From: Oscillospiraceae bacterium | Lineage (GTDB): Bacteria; Bacillota; Clostridia; Oscillospirales; Oscillospiraceae | Assembly (NCBI GenBank): GCA_017430985.1 | Contig: JAFRLZ010000021.1 | Coordinates: 1 to 64,000, forward strand | DNA length: 64,000 nucleotides | Reading direction: 5' to 3' | Part shown: positions 1 through 8,556 of the stretch, piece by piece | How positions within the stretch are numbered: the stretch's first letter is position 1 | How the letters are laid out: each line of letters starts with the position of its first letter | Position numbers and translations under genes: made by a program | The notes under the pieces: model-generated | The model's database searches: none | The model's input: the letters and a program-made list of their open reading frames with translations, nothing else | What the model was told of the DNA's origin: nothing

Positions 1-66
1 CCACCATTTTCATGATGGCTGGCAACAGCGCTTGTACATGCGTGTATCCTCGTTTTCCCATGACAA

Positions 67-106
67 CACCCCCTGATGTAGTTTCATTTTCCTACATCAG
101 GGGGTG
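67..106. terminator. Hairpin downstream of copA, possible terminator
   Basis: A perfect 15-bp inverted repeat (67-81 and 92-106, 10-nt loop) lies about 65 bases past the copA stop codon. Neither side has a long T run (only CTTT on the plus side), so it may be a weak terminator or an mRNA-protecting end. Bases 1-66 hold nothing I can assign. Confidence 0.5.
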
Positions 107-170
107 CTTTGTCTATTGTCCGTTTTTACTGGACCTGTTCACAGATACCGGCGGGGCCCTTTTGTCTTTT

Positions 171-380
171 TTACTCGATGCCGAGCACCGGGTAATCCTG
201 CGCTTCGACGGCGGCTTTCAGCAGTTCGTCGGCCACCGGCGCGCTCAGCGTCACGACGGCTGTTCCTTCCTGATGGCTGACGGCCGCGCTCTCGACGCCT
301 TCCACCGCCTCCAGCGCCTTTCTGACGCGCGCTTCGCAATGCGGGCACATCATGCCCTCGATCTTCATAGTCCTGGTCAT
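171..380 (-). CDS. copZ: Nested CopZ-like copper chaperone, internal in-frame start in copA
   Basis: An in-frame ATG at 380 (codon 779 of copA) is preceded by AGGAGG at 389-394 with an 8-nt spacer, an ideal ribosome binding site in the middle of a gene. Starting there gives a 69-residue protein beginning MTRTMKIEG with the CxxC copper site at Cys12 and Cys15, the size and fold expected of a free CopZ chaperone. What is seen is the site and the frame; that a free chaperone is made from the same mRNA is inference. The linker just upstream (rich in Asp, Lys, Arg, Ser, Asn) reads like former intergenic sequence, so this may be a copA-copZ pair joined by loss of the copA stop codon. Confidence 0.6.
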   Translation of the reverse strand: MTRTMKIEGMMCPHCEARVRKALEAVEGVESAAVSHQEGTAVVTLSAPVADELLKAAVEAQDYPVLGIE

Positions 381-2714
381 GTTCGTTTCCTCCTGTTTGT
401 CATGTTTATTATCGCTCGCAGACGGAGCGCTGTTTCTTCTGCTTTTCCTGCGCCGGTCACGGCTCGGATCGTGTACGTCCAGCAGATTGAGCCGCAGGGA
501 ATTCGTGACGACGAAGAAGCTCGACAGGCTCATGGCGGCGGCCCCCAGCATCGGGTTGAGCGTCAGCCCGGCCCTGACGAAGCAGCCTGCCGCGACGGGG
601 ATGCAGATGCTGTTATAAACAAAAGCCCAGAAGAGGTTCTGCCGGATGTTCCGCAGCGTGGCCCGCCCGAGGCGGATCGCCGCGGGCACGTCGCTCAGAC
701 GGCTGTGCATGAGCACGACGTCCGCCGCATCCAGCGCGATGTCCGAACCGGCGCCAATGGCGACGCCGAGGTCGGCGCGCGTCAGCGCCGGGGCGTCGTT
801 GATCCCATCGCCCACCATGGCGACTTTGCCCTCCTCCGCGAGGCGGCGGATGACGCTCTCCTTTCCGTCCGGCAAAACGCCTGCGATCACCTCGTCCACG
901 CCCGCCTGCGCGCCGATGGCCTTTGCGGTGCTCTCGTTGTCTCCGGTTAACATAACAACTTTAATGCCCATATTTTTGAGCTGACGCACAGCCTCGGGGC
1001 TTTCGGGCTTGATGGTATCGGCCACGGCGAGGATGCCCTTGAACACGCCGTCCTCGACAAAGCACAGGGGCGTTTTTCCCTGTTCGGCAAGCGCTTCCGC
1101 CTGCCGCGCGGCCGGCGCGGGGATCTCCGTCAGAGAGCCGATATAGCTCAGGCTGCCGCCGCAGAGCGTCCGGCCGCCCAGTTTCGCGGTCAGCCCGCTG
1201 CCGGGCAGCGCCGTAAAGTCGGCCACTTCGATCGGTACGATCCGGCGCTCTTCGGCCAGATCCAGCACGGCGCGGGCGAGCGGATGCTCGCTGCGGCTCT
1301 CCAGCGAGGCGGCGAGGCGCAGGAAGCGCTCCTCGTCCTCCCCTTCCGCCGGCAGGATGTCCGTGACACGCGGTTTTCCGGCCGTGACGGTGCCGGTCTT
1401 GTCGAGCGCGACGACCTCGATCCGCCCTGCGCTCTCCAGGGATGCCGCCGTTTTGAACAGCAGACCGCTGCGCGCGCCCTTGCCGCTACCGACCATGATC
1501 GCCACCGGCGTGGCGAGGCCCAGCGCACACGGGCAACTGATGACCAACACGGAGATACCGCGCGCAAGCGCGAAGCCGACGCCGCGCCCAAGCAGCAGCC
1601 AGACGATCGTCGTCACGAGCGCGACGGAGATGACCACGGGTACGAACACGGCGCTGACCTTGTCCGCCGCCTTGGCGATGGGCGCCTTGGTGGCCGCCGC
1701 ATCGCTGACCATGCGGATGATCTGGCTGAGCGTCGTGTCCTCTCCGACGCGCTTGGCCTCGCAGCGGATGAAGCCGGCCTGGTTGACCGTGGCGGCTGAG
1801 ACGGGATCTCCCGCCGCTTTGTCCACGGGGATGCTCTCCCCGGTCAGGGCAGATTCATCGACAGCGCTGACGCCCTCCAGGACCACGCCGTCCACAGGGA
1901 TGTTCTCTCCGGGCCGGACAACAAAGATATCGCCCTTCTTCACCTGCTCGATCGGGACGACCTGCTCGACGCCGCCGCGGTCGAGCGTCGCCGTTTTCGG
2001 CGCCAGGCGCATGAGCCCCTTGAGCGCGTCGGTCGTCTTGCCCTTGGAGCGCGCCTCAAGCATCTTGCCGACCGTGATGAGCGTGAGGATCATGGCGGCC
2101 GACTCGAAATAGAATTCGTGCATCCAGGGCATCGCGGCTTCGCTCCCGCCGCGCAGCTGCGCCGCCGTCATGGCAAAAAGCGCGTAAACGCTGTAGACAA
2201 AGGCGGCCGCGGAGCCCATGGCGACCAGAGTGTCCATGTTCGGCGCGCGGTGCAGCAGGCCTTTGAAGCCGTTGATAAAGAACTTCTGATTGATGACCAT
2301 GACCGCTGCCGCCAGCAGCAGCTGCACAAGGCCCATCGCCACGTGGTTATCCCGCAGGAACGCCGGCAAAGGCCAGCCCCACATACCGTGTCCCATGGAC
2401 ACGTACATCAGCACGAGCAAAAAGCCGAGGGAGGCGATCAGGCGGCGTTTCAGCACCGGCGTCTCGCGGTCCTTCAACGTCTCCTCCGCCTCGGATGCGC
2501 TCTGTTCACGCTCCCGCCCCTTCGGCGAAGCGCCGTAGCCGGCCCGCTCCACGGCGGCGATCACGGCGGCTTCGTCCGCCGTGCCCTCCACGCCCATGGA
2601 ATTGGTCAGCAGGCTCACGGCGCAGCCCGTCACGCCGGGAACGGTGGACACGGCCTTTTCCACGCGCGCCGAGCAGGCCGCGCAGCTCATACCCGTAACG
2701 TTATATTGCTGCAT
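171..2714 (-). CDS. copA: Copper-exporting P-type ATPase with an extra C-terminal CopZ-like HMA domain
   Basis: P1B-type ATPase that would export Cu(I) across the cytoplasmic membrane at the cost of ATP. The 847-residue product starts with a heavy-metal-associated domain (GMSCAAC, Cys11 and Cys14), followed by the transmembrane and actuator regions (TGES), the CPC metal-transport motif in TM6 near residue 391, the phosphorylated DKTGT near 438 and the [10 protein letters not shown] hinge near 633. After the last membrane helices a polar linker leads to a second HMA domain (GMMCPHC, near 786). Most Gram-positive CopA proteins are 740-820 residues with N-terminal HMA domains only, so the C-terminal domain looks like a fused CopZ chaperone. 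The gene follows csoR after 4 bases; its Shine-Dalgarno GAGGTGA overlaps the csoR stop codon, indicating coupled translation. Expected to be induced by copper through CsoR. Confidence 0.95.
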   Translation of the reverse strand: MQQYNVTGMSCAACSARVEKAVSTVPGVTGCAVSLLTNSMGVEGTADEAAVIAAVERAGYGASPKGREREQSASEAEETLKDRETPVLKRRLIASLGFLLVLMYVSMGHGMWGWPLPAFLRDNHVAMGLVQLLLAAAVMVINQKFFINGFKGLLHRAPNMDTLVAMGSAAAFVYSVYALFAMTAAQLRGGSEAAMPWMHEFYFESAAMILTLITVGKMLEARSKGKTTDALKGLMRLAPKTATLDRGGVEQVVPIEQVKKGDIFVVRPGENIPVDGVVLEGVSAVDESALTGESIPVDKAAGDPVSAATVNQAGFIRCEAKRVGEDTTLSQIIRMVSDAAATKAPIAKAADKVSAVFVPVVISVALVTTIVWLLLGRGVGFALARGISVLVISCPCALGLATPVAIMVGSGKGARSGLLFKTAASLESAGRIEVVALDKTGTVTAGKPRVTDILPAEGEDEERFLRLAASLESRSEHPLARAVLDLAEERRIVPIEVADFTALPGSGLTAKLGGRTLCGGSLSYIGSLTEIPAPAARQAEALAEQGKTPLCFVEDGVFKGILAVADTIKPESPEAVRQLKNMGIKVVMLTGDNESTAKAIGAQAGVDEVIAGVLPDGKESVIRRLAEEGKVAMVGDGINDAPALTRADLGVAIGAGSDIALDAADVVLMHSRLSDVPAAIRLGRATLRNIRQNLFWAFVYNSICIPVAAGCFVRAGLTLNPMLGAAAMSLSSFFVVTNSLRLNLLDVHDPSRDRRRKSRRNSAPSASDNKHDKQEETNMTRTMKIEGMMCPHCEARVRKALEAVEGVESAAVSHQEGTAVVTLSAPVADELLKAAVEAQDYPVLGIE

Positions 2715-2718
2715 GCTC

Positions 2719-3018
2719 TCACCTCATGAGCTTGGCGAGCGTGGCAAGCAGCTCGTCGATCGTCTCATCTCTTCCGGCGCGGATATCTTCGGCCACGCAG
2801 CTGTGGATGTGATTGGAAAGCAATTCCCGGCTGAAGGCATTGAGCGCGGCGTTGGCCGCGGCCGCCTGCGCCAGGATATCCGGACAATAGGCGTTTTTTT
2901 CGAGCATCCGCCGGATTCCGCGGATCTGTCCCTCAATGCGGTTGAGACGATTGGTAAGGCTCCTGAGCTCTTCCTCGCTCCGTTTCTTGGTCCGCTCTGT
3001 GCAGCAGCAGTCATCCAT
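2719..3018 (-). CDS. csoR: CsoR-family copper-sensing repressor
   Basis: A 99-residue DUF156/CsoR protein, an all-helical repressor that releases DNA when it binds Cu(I). The Cu(I) ligands of the family are present at the right spacing: Cys45, His70 and Cys74 (25 and 4 residues apart, as in the M. tuberculosis prototype). It also has a Cys-Cys-Cys run at residues 4-6 that may bind metal. The start is set at ATG 3018 because GGAGGA lies 7-8 bases upstream; a longer reading frame to 3069 has no such site and would run into the repeat element in the leader. First gene of the csoR-copA operon, autoregulated by the operator in its promoter. Confidence 0.92.
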   Translation of the reverse strand: MDDCCCTERTKKRSEEELRSLTNRLNRIEGQIRGIRRMLEKNAYCPDILAQAAAANAALNAFSRELLSNHIHSCVAEDIRAGRDETIDELLATLAKLMR

Positions 3019-3056
3019 GGTGCAGTCCTCCGTTCCGGACGGAAACCTGCAGGGCT

Positions 3057-3139
3057 GTTGGTACAGCATCGCAGGGGCCAGTCATGCCCGGCCCGCGGAC
3101 CTGATGCTGCGTCGGCGGGAGGGGCAGGCCCTCCCCTGC
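3057..3139. repeat. 83-bp palindromic dispersed element, copy A
   Basis: Bounded by GTTGGTACAGCATCGCAGGGG on one side (20 of 21 bases shared with copy B at 26001-26021 in the opposite orientation) and CCCCTGC on the other, with an internal inverted repeat around 3118-3136. It is nearly the same length as copy B (82 bp). It lies in the 5' leader of csoR, between the promoter and the ribosome binding site. Confidence 0.6.
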
Positions 3140-3194
3140 GGCGTCGAACCGACGTCCCTGTCGATCTCCGTTCGCTTTTTGTTCTTTCCGTGCC

Positions 3195-3223
3195 ATTATA
3201 TACCCCATGGGGGTATTTGTCAA
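3195..3223 (-). promoter_or_regulatory. csoR-copA promoter with CsoR operator in the spacer
   Basis: On the minus strand a consensus -35 TTGACA (3218-3223) and a consensus -10 TATAAT (3195-3200) are separated by exactly 17 bases. The spacer together with the first base of the -10 holds the palindrome ATACCCCATGGGGGTAT (3200-3216), matching the G-tract palindromes bound by CsoR. A repressor here would block RNA polymerase directly. The leader to the csoR start is about 170 nt long. Confidence 0.9.
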
Positions 3224-3230
3224 GCGGTGA

Positions 3231-3260
3231 AAAACGCCCCTCCGAAGAGGGGCGTTTTTT
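3231..3260 (-). terminator. Terminator of the rnf operon
   Basis: A 12-bp GC-rich stem (3231-3242 with 3247-3258, CGAA loop) flanked by A and T runs on both sides, just after the rnfB stop codon. It ends 8 bases from the -35 of the csoR promoter and so separates the two minus-strand operons. Confidence 0.85.
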
Positions 3261-3268
3261 AGCGAGGA

Positions 3269-4069
3269 TCAGTGCTTGCCGAAATACTCGATGATGTGGC
3301 GCGGGCAGATATCGGCGCAGTGGCCGCACTGGACGCACTTGGACGAATCGACCACGGCGACGTTGTTGACGACCGTGATGGCGTCCGCCGGGCATTCGCG
3401 CTGGCACTTCATGCAGCCGATGCAGCCGACCTTGCAGATCTTCATGACCTGCGCGCCCTTGTCCTGGTTGCGGCAGGCGGGCATGATCTTCTGGCTCTCG
3501 GGGATGAGCTTGACGATGCTCTTGGGGCAGGCGTCCACGCAGGCGCCGCAGCCGACGCACTTGGAGCGGTCGACCTTCGCCACGCCGTTGACGATGTGCA
3601 TCGCGTCGAACTGGCAGGCGCGCTCGCAGTTGCCGAGGCCGATGCAGGCGAAAGTGCAGAGCTTGCTGCTTTTGCCGCCGAAGAGCATGGCCGCGCGGCA
3701 GTCGACCGGGCCGGAGTAGTTGAAGCGGGGCTCGGCGATGTCCGCAGCGCCGGAGCAGGGCACGAAGGCCACCATCTTCTCCGCCGCGTCGGCGGTCACG
3801 CCCATGATCTCCGCGACCTTGGCGGCCGTCTCCGCGCCGCCGGCGACGCACTTGTTGCAGGGAGCTTCGCCCTTGGCCACGGCGGCGGCATAGCCGTCGC
3901 AGCCGGGATAGCCGCAGCCGCCGCAGTTGGCGCCCGCGAGCGCCGCGCGCACGGCCTCCTGCCGGGGGTCGACCTCCACATGAAAGATCTTGGCCGCGAC
4001 GGCGAGCACCGCGCCGAAGATCGCGCCGAGGATGCCGAGCACGAGGATGGAATACAGGATAGTCGTCAT
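3269..4069 (-). CDS. rnfB: Rnf complex subunit B, polyferredoxin
   Basis: A 266-residue subunit of the ferredoxin:NAD+ oxidoreductase ion pump, taking electrons from ferredoxin on the cytoplasmic face. It begins with one hydrophobic helix (residues 5-28), then the RnfB/RsxB 4Fe-4S domain (CGGCGYPGC with a downstream CNKC), then a run of ferredoxin-type cysteine motifs: CIGLGNC, CVGCGAC, CIGCMKC and CVQCGHC. It is the last gene of the operon, 12 bases after rnfA. The rnfCDGEAB order with rnfB last is the one known from acetogenic and other Clostridia, unlike the ABCDGE order of Proteobacteria. Confidence 0.95.
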   Translation of the reverse strand: MTTILYSILVLGILGAIFGAVLAVAAKIFHVEVDPRQEAVRAALAGANCGGCGYPGCDGYAAAVAKGEAPCNKCVAGGAETAAKVAEIMGVTADAAEKMVAFVPCSGAADIAEPRFNYSGPVDCRAAMLFGGKSSKLCTFACIGLGNCERACQFDAMHIVNGVAKVDRSKCVGCGACVDACPKSIVKLIPESQKIMPACRNQDKGAQVMKICKVGCIGCMKCQRECPADAITVVNNVAVVDSSKCVQCGHCADICPRHIIEYFGKH

Positions 4070-4081
4070 CTCACACCCTCC

Positions 4082-4669
4082 TTAACCGAAGACGGACATG
4101 CCGCTGAAGCCCATGAAGGCCAGCGCCAGCAGACCGGCGGACACCAGGCAGATCGGGAAGCCCTCGAAGCACTCGGGGTAATCGGAGAACTGGATGCGCT
4201 CGCGCACGGAGGCGAAGAGCACGATCGCCAGCATGAAGCCGATGCCGCCGGTGATGCCGTAGACCACGGACTCGATGAAGCTGTAGTGGTTCTGCACGTT
4301 CAGCAGCACCACGCCGAGCACCGCGCAGTTGGTGGTGATGAGCGGAAGATAGATGCCGAGCGCGGAGTACAGAGACGGAACGGACTTCTTGAGGAACATC
4401 TCGACGAACTGGACGAGCGCCGCGATGACCAGGATGAAGGCCAGCGTCTCAAGGAAGGCAAGGCCCAGCGGGACGAGGATGTAGGTATCGACGACCCAGC
4501 AGATGGCCGAGGCCAGGCCCATGACGAACACGACCGCGAGGCCCATGCCGGTGGCCGTGTCGACCTTGCTGGAGCAGCCCAGGAAGGGGCAGCAGCCGAG
4601 GAACTGCGAGAAGATGAAGTTGTTGATCAGGATCGCGCCGAGGGAGATGGAAATGATGTTGGTAAGCAT
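4082..4669 (-). CDS. rnfA: Rnf complex subunit A, membrane subunit
   Basis: A 195-residue integral membrane subunit with six predicted helices, homologous to RnfE and to NqrE. The segment FSQFLGCCPFLGC near residue 20 carries the conserved cysteine that in this family helps hold a 2Fe-2S cluster between RnfA and RnfE. The start ATG at 4669 overlaps the last base of the rnfE stop codon, so translation is coupled. The family length (about 190-200) is normal. Confidence 0.95.
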   Translation of the reverse strand: MLTNIISISLGAILINNFIFSQFLGCCPFLGCSSKVDTATGMGLAVVFVMGLASAICWVVDTYILVPLGLAFLETLAFILVIAALVQFVEMFLKKSVPSLYSALGIYLPLITTNCAVLGVVLLNVQNHYSFIESVVYGITGGIGFMLAIVLFASVRERIQFSDYPECFEGFPICLVSAGLLALAFMGFSGMSVFG

Positions 4670-5376
4670 TACTCCTCGACCTCCTTTTCCGCGGCCTCAG
4701 CCGCTTCTTTTTCGGCCAGCTCCTTCTTTTTCGCGGACTTCTTGAGCGCATACTGCATAACGGCGATCAGCGTGCCGAGCGTGAGGAAGCCGCCGAAGGG
4801 CAGGTTCAGGATAGAGGCGCCGTAGTCGGCCGGGAAGATCTGAATGCCGCCGCCGGTGCCGTCGAGCGTGAAGCGGAAGCCGTTGGCGATGTCGATCAGG
4901 CCGCCGCCGAAGCGGCCGCTGCCGAGGAACTCGCGGACCACGCACATGATGATCAGCACGCAGGTGTAGCCGAGACCCTGGAAGATGCCGTCGAAGAAGC
5001 TCGCGCCGACGGTGTTCTTCTGGCAGAAGGCCTCCGCGCGGCCGATGATGATGCAGTTGACGACGATCAGCGGGATGAACACGCCCAGAGACTCGCTGAG
5101 CGCGGGGATGAAGGCCTGCAGCAGCAGGTCGACGATGGTGACGAAGCCCGCGATGATGACGACGAAGATCGCCAGGCGGATCTCGTTCGGAATGATCTTG
5201 CGCAGCGCGGAGACCACCACGTTGCAGCAGGTGAGGATGATGAGCACCGACAGGCCCATGCCGACGCCGTTGAAGAGCGTGGTCGTGATGGCCATGGTGG
5301 CGCACATGCCGATGAGCTGCACCAGAACGGGGTTATTGGTGATCAGGCCCTCTTTGAACTGTTTCTTGATATTCAT
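4669..5376 (-). CDS. rnfE: Rnf complex subunit E, membrane subunit
   Basis: A 235-residue membrane protein of the NqrD/RnfE family, the pseudo-symmetric partner of RnfA. It starts with MNIKKQFKEGLITNNPVLVQ, typical of the family, has six hydrophobic segments and the conserved CATMAITTT cysteine near residue 26. It ends in a charged Lys/Glu/Ala-rich cytoplasmic tail. Lies 12 bases downstream of rnfG. Confidence 0.95.
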   Translation of the reverse strand: MNIKKQFKEGLITNNPVLVQLIGMCATMAITTTLFNGVGMGLSVLIILTCCNVVVSALRKIIPNEIRLAIFVVIIAGFVTIVDLLLQAFIPALSESLGVFIPLIVVNCIIIGRAEAFCQKNTVGASFFDGIFQGLGYTCVLIIMCVVREFLGSGRFGGGLIDIANGFRFTLDGTGGGIQIFPADYGASILNLPFGGFLTLGTLIAVMQYALKKSAKKKELAEKEAAEAAEKEVEE

Positions 5377-5388
5377 TGCCTGCCCTCC

Positions 5389-5949
5389 TTAACCCAGCAT
5401 GCTGACGGCCTTGATGGAGACCGCGACGGCGTTGGTGACGGCCGTGGAGGTGATCGTCGCGCCGGAGAGCGCGTCGATGTTGCCGCCGGCTTTCTTGAGC
5501 GCGATCCCGGCGCCCTCTCCCACGAACTGCGCGCGGAAGTTGACGCCCACTTCGGCGGTGCTGGCCGCGTTCGCACCGAGGCCGGAGGTCTCGGAATGCT
5601 TGATGATGGAGATGCCGGTGCAGCGGAGGTCGCTGCCCACGCCGACAGCCATCGTGATGTTGCCCTGCGCGCCGGAGAAGGTGCTCTCCACGACGTAGCC
5701 GCTGCCGTTGGCCGCTTTGGAGATCTTGTCGATCGTGACCTTGTCGATCGAGGCGGGTATGCCCGCGGCGGCAAAGTCGATCTCCTCATAGTCGTCCGCG
5801 GGGAGCACGGCGCTGTAGGCCTTGACGGTCTTGAGCCGGTTCTGCTCCTCGATGCGGCGGTAAGTCAGCTCGTTGATGCCGCCGAGGATGCCGGCGGTCA
5901 CCGCGCAGATCAGGAAGAGGATGAAGGTGAGCTTCAGGATCTTTTTCAT
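5389..5949 (-). CDS. rnfG: Rnf complex subunit G, covalent FMN flavoprotein
   Basis: A 186-residue subunit with an N-terminal membrane anchor (residues 5-26) and an FMN-binding domain. The SGATIT motif near residue 166 provides the threonine to which FMN is attached by a phosphoester bond in RnfG/NqrC proteins, normally by ApbE; no apbE is present in this window. The first four bases overlap the end of rnfD. Confidence 0.95.
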   Translation of the reverse strand: MKKILKLTFILFLICAVTAGILGGINELTYRRIEEQNRLKTVKAYSAVLPADDYEEIDFAAAGIPASIDKVTIDKISKAANGSGYVVESTFSGAQGNITMAVGVGSDLRCTGISIIKHSETSGLGANAASTAEVGVNFRAQFVGEGAGIALKKAGGNIDALSGATITSTAVTNAVAVSIKAVSMLG

Positions 5950-6980
5950 TTCGCCGCCTCCTTTGCCGCCTTCTTGGCAGCCTTGGCCGCCGCGATATCT
6001 TCCTTGCTCACGCCGAACTGGTGGCGGTGGAAGCCCTTGTCGATGGCCCAGGTGCAGAGGTTCATGATGAGGATGGCATAGGTGACGCCCTCGGGGAAGC
6101 CGCCGAAGTAGCGGATGAGCACCGTCAGCGCGCCGCAGCCCGCGCCGTAGAGGAGCTGGCCGTTGAGCGTGACGGGACTGGTGGCATAGTCCGTCGCCAT
6201 GAAGACGGCGCCGAACAGGAGGCCGCCGGAGAGGACGTTATACAGCATGAAGTTCACATGCTCGCCGCCGCGGCCGAAGGCCAGCGTCAGCAGCGCGACC
6301 GTGCCGACGAAGGACACGGGGATGCGCCAGGAGATGACCTTGCGGATCAGCAACCAGGCAAAGCCGAGCAGGATCGCCAGCGCGCTGATCTCACCGATGG
6401 TGCCGGGCATCGTCCCGAGGAACATGGCCTGCGGCGTGAAGAAGGCAGGCAGCGGGTTCTCTCCGTAAAGGTAGGACAGCGGCGTCGCCATGGTCACGCC
6501 GTCCACCACGCCGCTGAGCCCCTTGGGCACGGAGAAGTTGCCCATGAGCAGCGCGTAGGAAGCCAGCAGGAAGGCGCGGCCGGCCAGCGCCGGGTTGAGG
6601 AAGTTCTTGCCGATGCCGCCGTACAGCTGCTTGACGACCACGATGGCGAAGAGCGTGCCGATGACAGGCAGCCACCAGGGAGCCGTGGGAGGCAGCGTCA
6701 GCGCCAGCAGGAGGCCGGTGATGACGGCGGAGAGATCGTCGATGGTGTTGGACTTCTTCAGGAGCTTGCGATAAGCCCACTCGAAGAAGACGGCGGAGGC
6801 CACAGACGCGGCGACCGTGACGAGCACCTTCGCGCCGAACTGCCAGACCGCTGCGCAGAGCGCGGGCAGCAGGGCGATGATCACGTCCAGCATGAGGCGG
6901 CGGGTATCCCGCAAAGTGCGAACCTGGGGCTGATACGCTACGTCAAGAATGATGCGTTCTTTCTTTTCCTGTTCAGCCAT
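5946..6980 (-). CDS. rnfD: Rnf complex subunit D, ion-translocating flavoprotein
   Basis: A 344-residue polytopic subunit of the NqrB/RnfD family. The GVTMATPL sequence near residue 165 carries the threonine expected to bind FMN covalently. Several long hydrophobic stretches give about nine helices. The start codon follows the rnfC stop directly. The C-terminal tail is Ala/Lys-rich (KAAKKAAKEAAK). Confidence 0.95.
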   Translation of the reverse strand: MAEQEKKERIILDVAYQPQVRTLRDTRRLMLDVIIALLPALCAAVWQFGAKVLVTVAASVASAVFFEWAYRKLLKKSNTIDDLSAVITGLLLALTLPPTAPWWLPVIGTLFAIVVVKQLYGGIGKNFLNPALAGRAFLLASYALLMGNFSVPKGLSGVVDGVTMATPLSYLYGENPLPAFFTPQAMFLGTMPGTIGEISALAILLGFAWLLIRKVISWRIPVSFVGTVALLTLAFGRGGEHVNFMLYNVLSGGLLFGAVFMATDYATSPVTLNGQLLYGAGCGALTVLIRYFGGFPEGVTYAILIMNLCTWAIDKGFHRHQFGVSKEDIAAAKAAKKAAKEAAK

Positions 6981-8336
6981 TTACTTCTTCGCCTCCTTTG
7001 CGGCCGCTTCGGCCTCGGCCCTGGCTTTTTCCTTCATCGCCTTGGCCTGGAACATCAGCTTGGCGGTCTTGAAGGCGTGGGTCAGCGGCATGCGGGCGGG
7101 GCAGTTGAACGCGCAGCTGCCGCACTCGAAGCAGTCGGTGATGTGGTATTTCTCCATGTTCTCGAAGTCGCCCTTGCTGTAGTACATGTACATGAACACG
7201 GGCTCGAGATTCATGGGGCAGACGGTGATGCACTTGCCGCAGCGGATGCAGGTGGGTTCATCCACATGCCGGTCTTCCTCCTCGGTGAAGAAGAGGACGC
7301 CCGAGGTGCCCTTGATGTTGGGCGCGTCGAAGCTGGTGGCGCAGATGCCCATCATCGGGCCGCCCAGCACGATCTTGCGCGGCGTTTTGACGAAGCCGCC
7401 GCACTGCTCGGCGATGTAGCTGAAGGGGGTGCCCACGCGGGTAAGTACGTTGGTGGGGCCGGCCATCGCGCTGCCGGCCACGGTGACGATGCGCTCAATG
7501 ACGGGCTTGCCCTCGTAGCAGGCCTGATAGATGGCGTAGCAGGTGCGCGTGGAGACGACGTTCGCGCCGACGCCGGAGGGGATGCCGCCGGGCTTGACCT
7601 CACGGCCTGTGACGGCCTTGACCTGCATCTTCTCGGCGCCCTGGGGGTACTTGACCTCCTCTGGGACGATCTCGATGCCGTACTTCTCCGGGTGCAGAGA
7701 GTTCAGAAGGTCGATGGCGTCCTGCTTGTTCTTCTCGATGCCGTAGTAGGCCTTGTCCACACAGCTGGCGATGCGCACGAGCTCGATGCCCTTGAGCAGC
7801 TGCTCCGGGTAATTGAGCATCGTGAGATGGTCGCCGTTGAGGTAGGGCTCGCACTCGGCGCCGTTGATGACGAGCTTGTCGACCTTGCCGATGCCGCCGC
7901 GGATCTTGAAGGCCGTGGGGAACATCGCGCCGCCCATGCCGACGACGCCGGCCTCGCGGATGCGCTCGAGGATCGCGTCGGAGTCCTTGAGCTGCTCCTC
8001 GGTCAGAGGAGCCAGATCGGTGCAGGGCGTGTCCTTGTAGTCGTTTTCGATGACGACGGACATGATCATATCGCCCAGGGGGTGCGGCCTCGGCTCGACC
8101 GCCACCACCGTGCCGGAGACAGAGCTGTGCACCGGAGCGGAGACAGGCGCGGGATTTCCCCCGACCTTCTGCCCCATCGTCACATAGTCGCCCTTCTTCA
8201 CCAGGGGCTGGTTCGGCGCGCCGATATGCTGGATCAGGGGGATCACGACCTGAGGCGGCGGCGTCATGACGGTCATCGGGATCTCCGGTGCCTTCATGTA
8301 GTTGGGGTGCACGCCGCCCTTAAAAGTATGGGTCAT
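6981..8336 (-). CDS. rnfC: Rnf complex subunit C, NADH-binding iron-sulfur subunit
   Basis: First gene of the operon. The 451-residue subunit reduces NAD+ on the cytoplasmic side. It has the RnfC barrel-sandwich start (MTHTFKGGVHPNYMK), an NADH/FMN-binding Rossmann-like part (GMGGAMFPT near residue 125), an SLBB segment and two 4Fe-4S motifs, CIRCGKC and CFECGSC, followed by an Ala/Lys/Glu-rich end. I place the start at ATG 8336, which has GAGGTGA a few bases upstream; the reading frame extends 25 codons further but would overlap the promoter. Confidence 0.95.
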   Translation of the reverse strand: MTHTFKGGVHPNYMKAPEIPMTVMTPPPQVVIPLIQHIGAPNQPLVKKGDYVTMGQKVGGNPAPVSAPVHSSVSGTVVAVEPRPHPLGDMIMSVVIENDYKDTPCTDLAPLTEEQLKDSDAILERIREAGVVGMGGAMFPTAFKIRGGIGKVDKLVINGAECEPYLNGDHLTMLNYPEQLLKGIELVRIASCVDKAYYGIEKNKQDAIDLLNSLHPEKYGIEIVPEEVKYPQGAEKMQVKAVTGREVKPGGIPSGVGANVVSTRTCYAIYQACYEGKPVIERIVTVAGSAMAGPTNVLTRVGTPFSYIAEQCGGFVKTPRKIVLGGPMMGICATSFDAPNIKGTSGVLFFTEEEDRHVDEPTCIRCGKCITVCPMNLEPVFMYMYYSKGDFENMEKYHITDCFECGSCAFNCPARMPLTHAFKTAKLMFQAKAMKEKARAEAEAAAKEAKK

Positions 8337-8367
8337 ACACTTCACCTCGCAATTTTTTGCAGAGAGT

Positions 8368-8397
8368 ATCATAGCATAATCGGTCACAAATTGTCTA
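8368..8397 (-). promoter_or_regulatory. rnfC: Promoter of the rnfCDGEAB operon
   Basis: Minus-strand -35 TAGACA (8392-8397), 18-base spacer, -10 TATGAT (8368-8373). The start would be about 25 bases ahead of the rnfC ATG. Bases 8398-8540 towards ylbJ hold a short GCCCGT/ACGGGC hairpin and no other site I can support. Confidence 0.6.
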
Positions 8398-8556
8398 CTG
8401 AAAATGCCCAAAAAACGGCGTTTTCAAAAGATAAGTTCTTAACAAGCCCGTTATTTTTCTGACGGGCCCCGGTACGCCGGCGCAGCCGGGCAAAGCCCCC
8501 CTTAACGGTATATTCGTCCTGCCCGGGGACATATCATAGCGCGAGGAGGTCGACCC

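Noticed and set aside
6021..8462. An 813-codon open frame on the plus strand across rnfD and rnfC
   Set aside because: Shadow of the rnf genes; no motif and no ribosome binding site.
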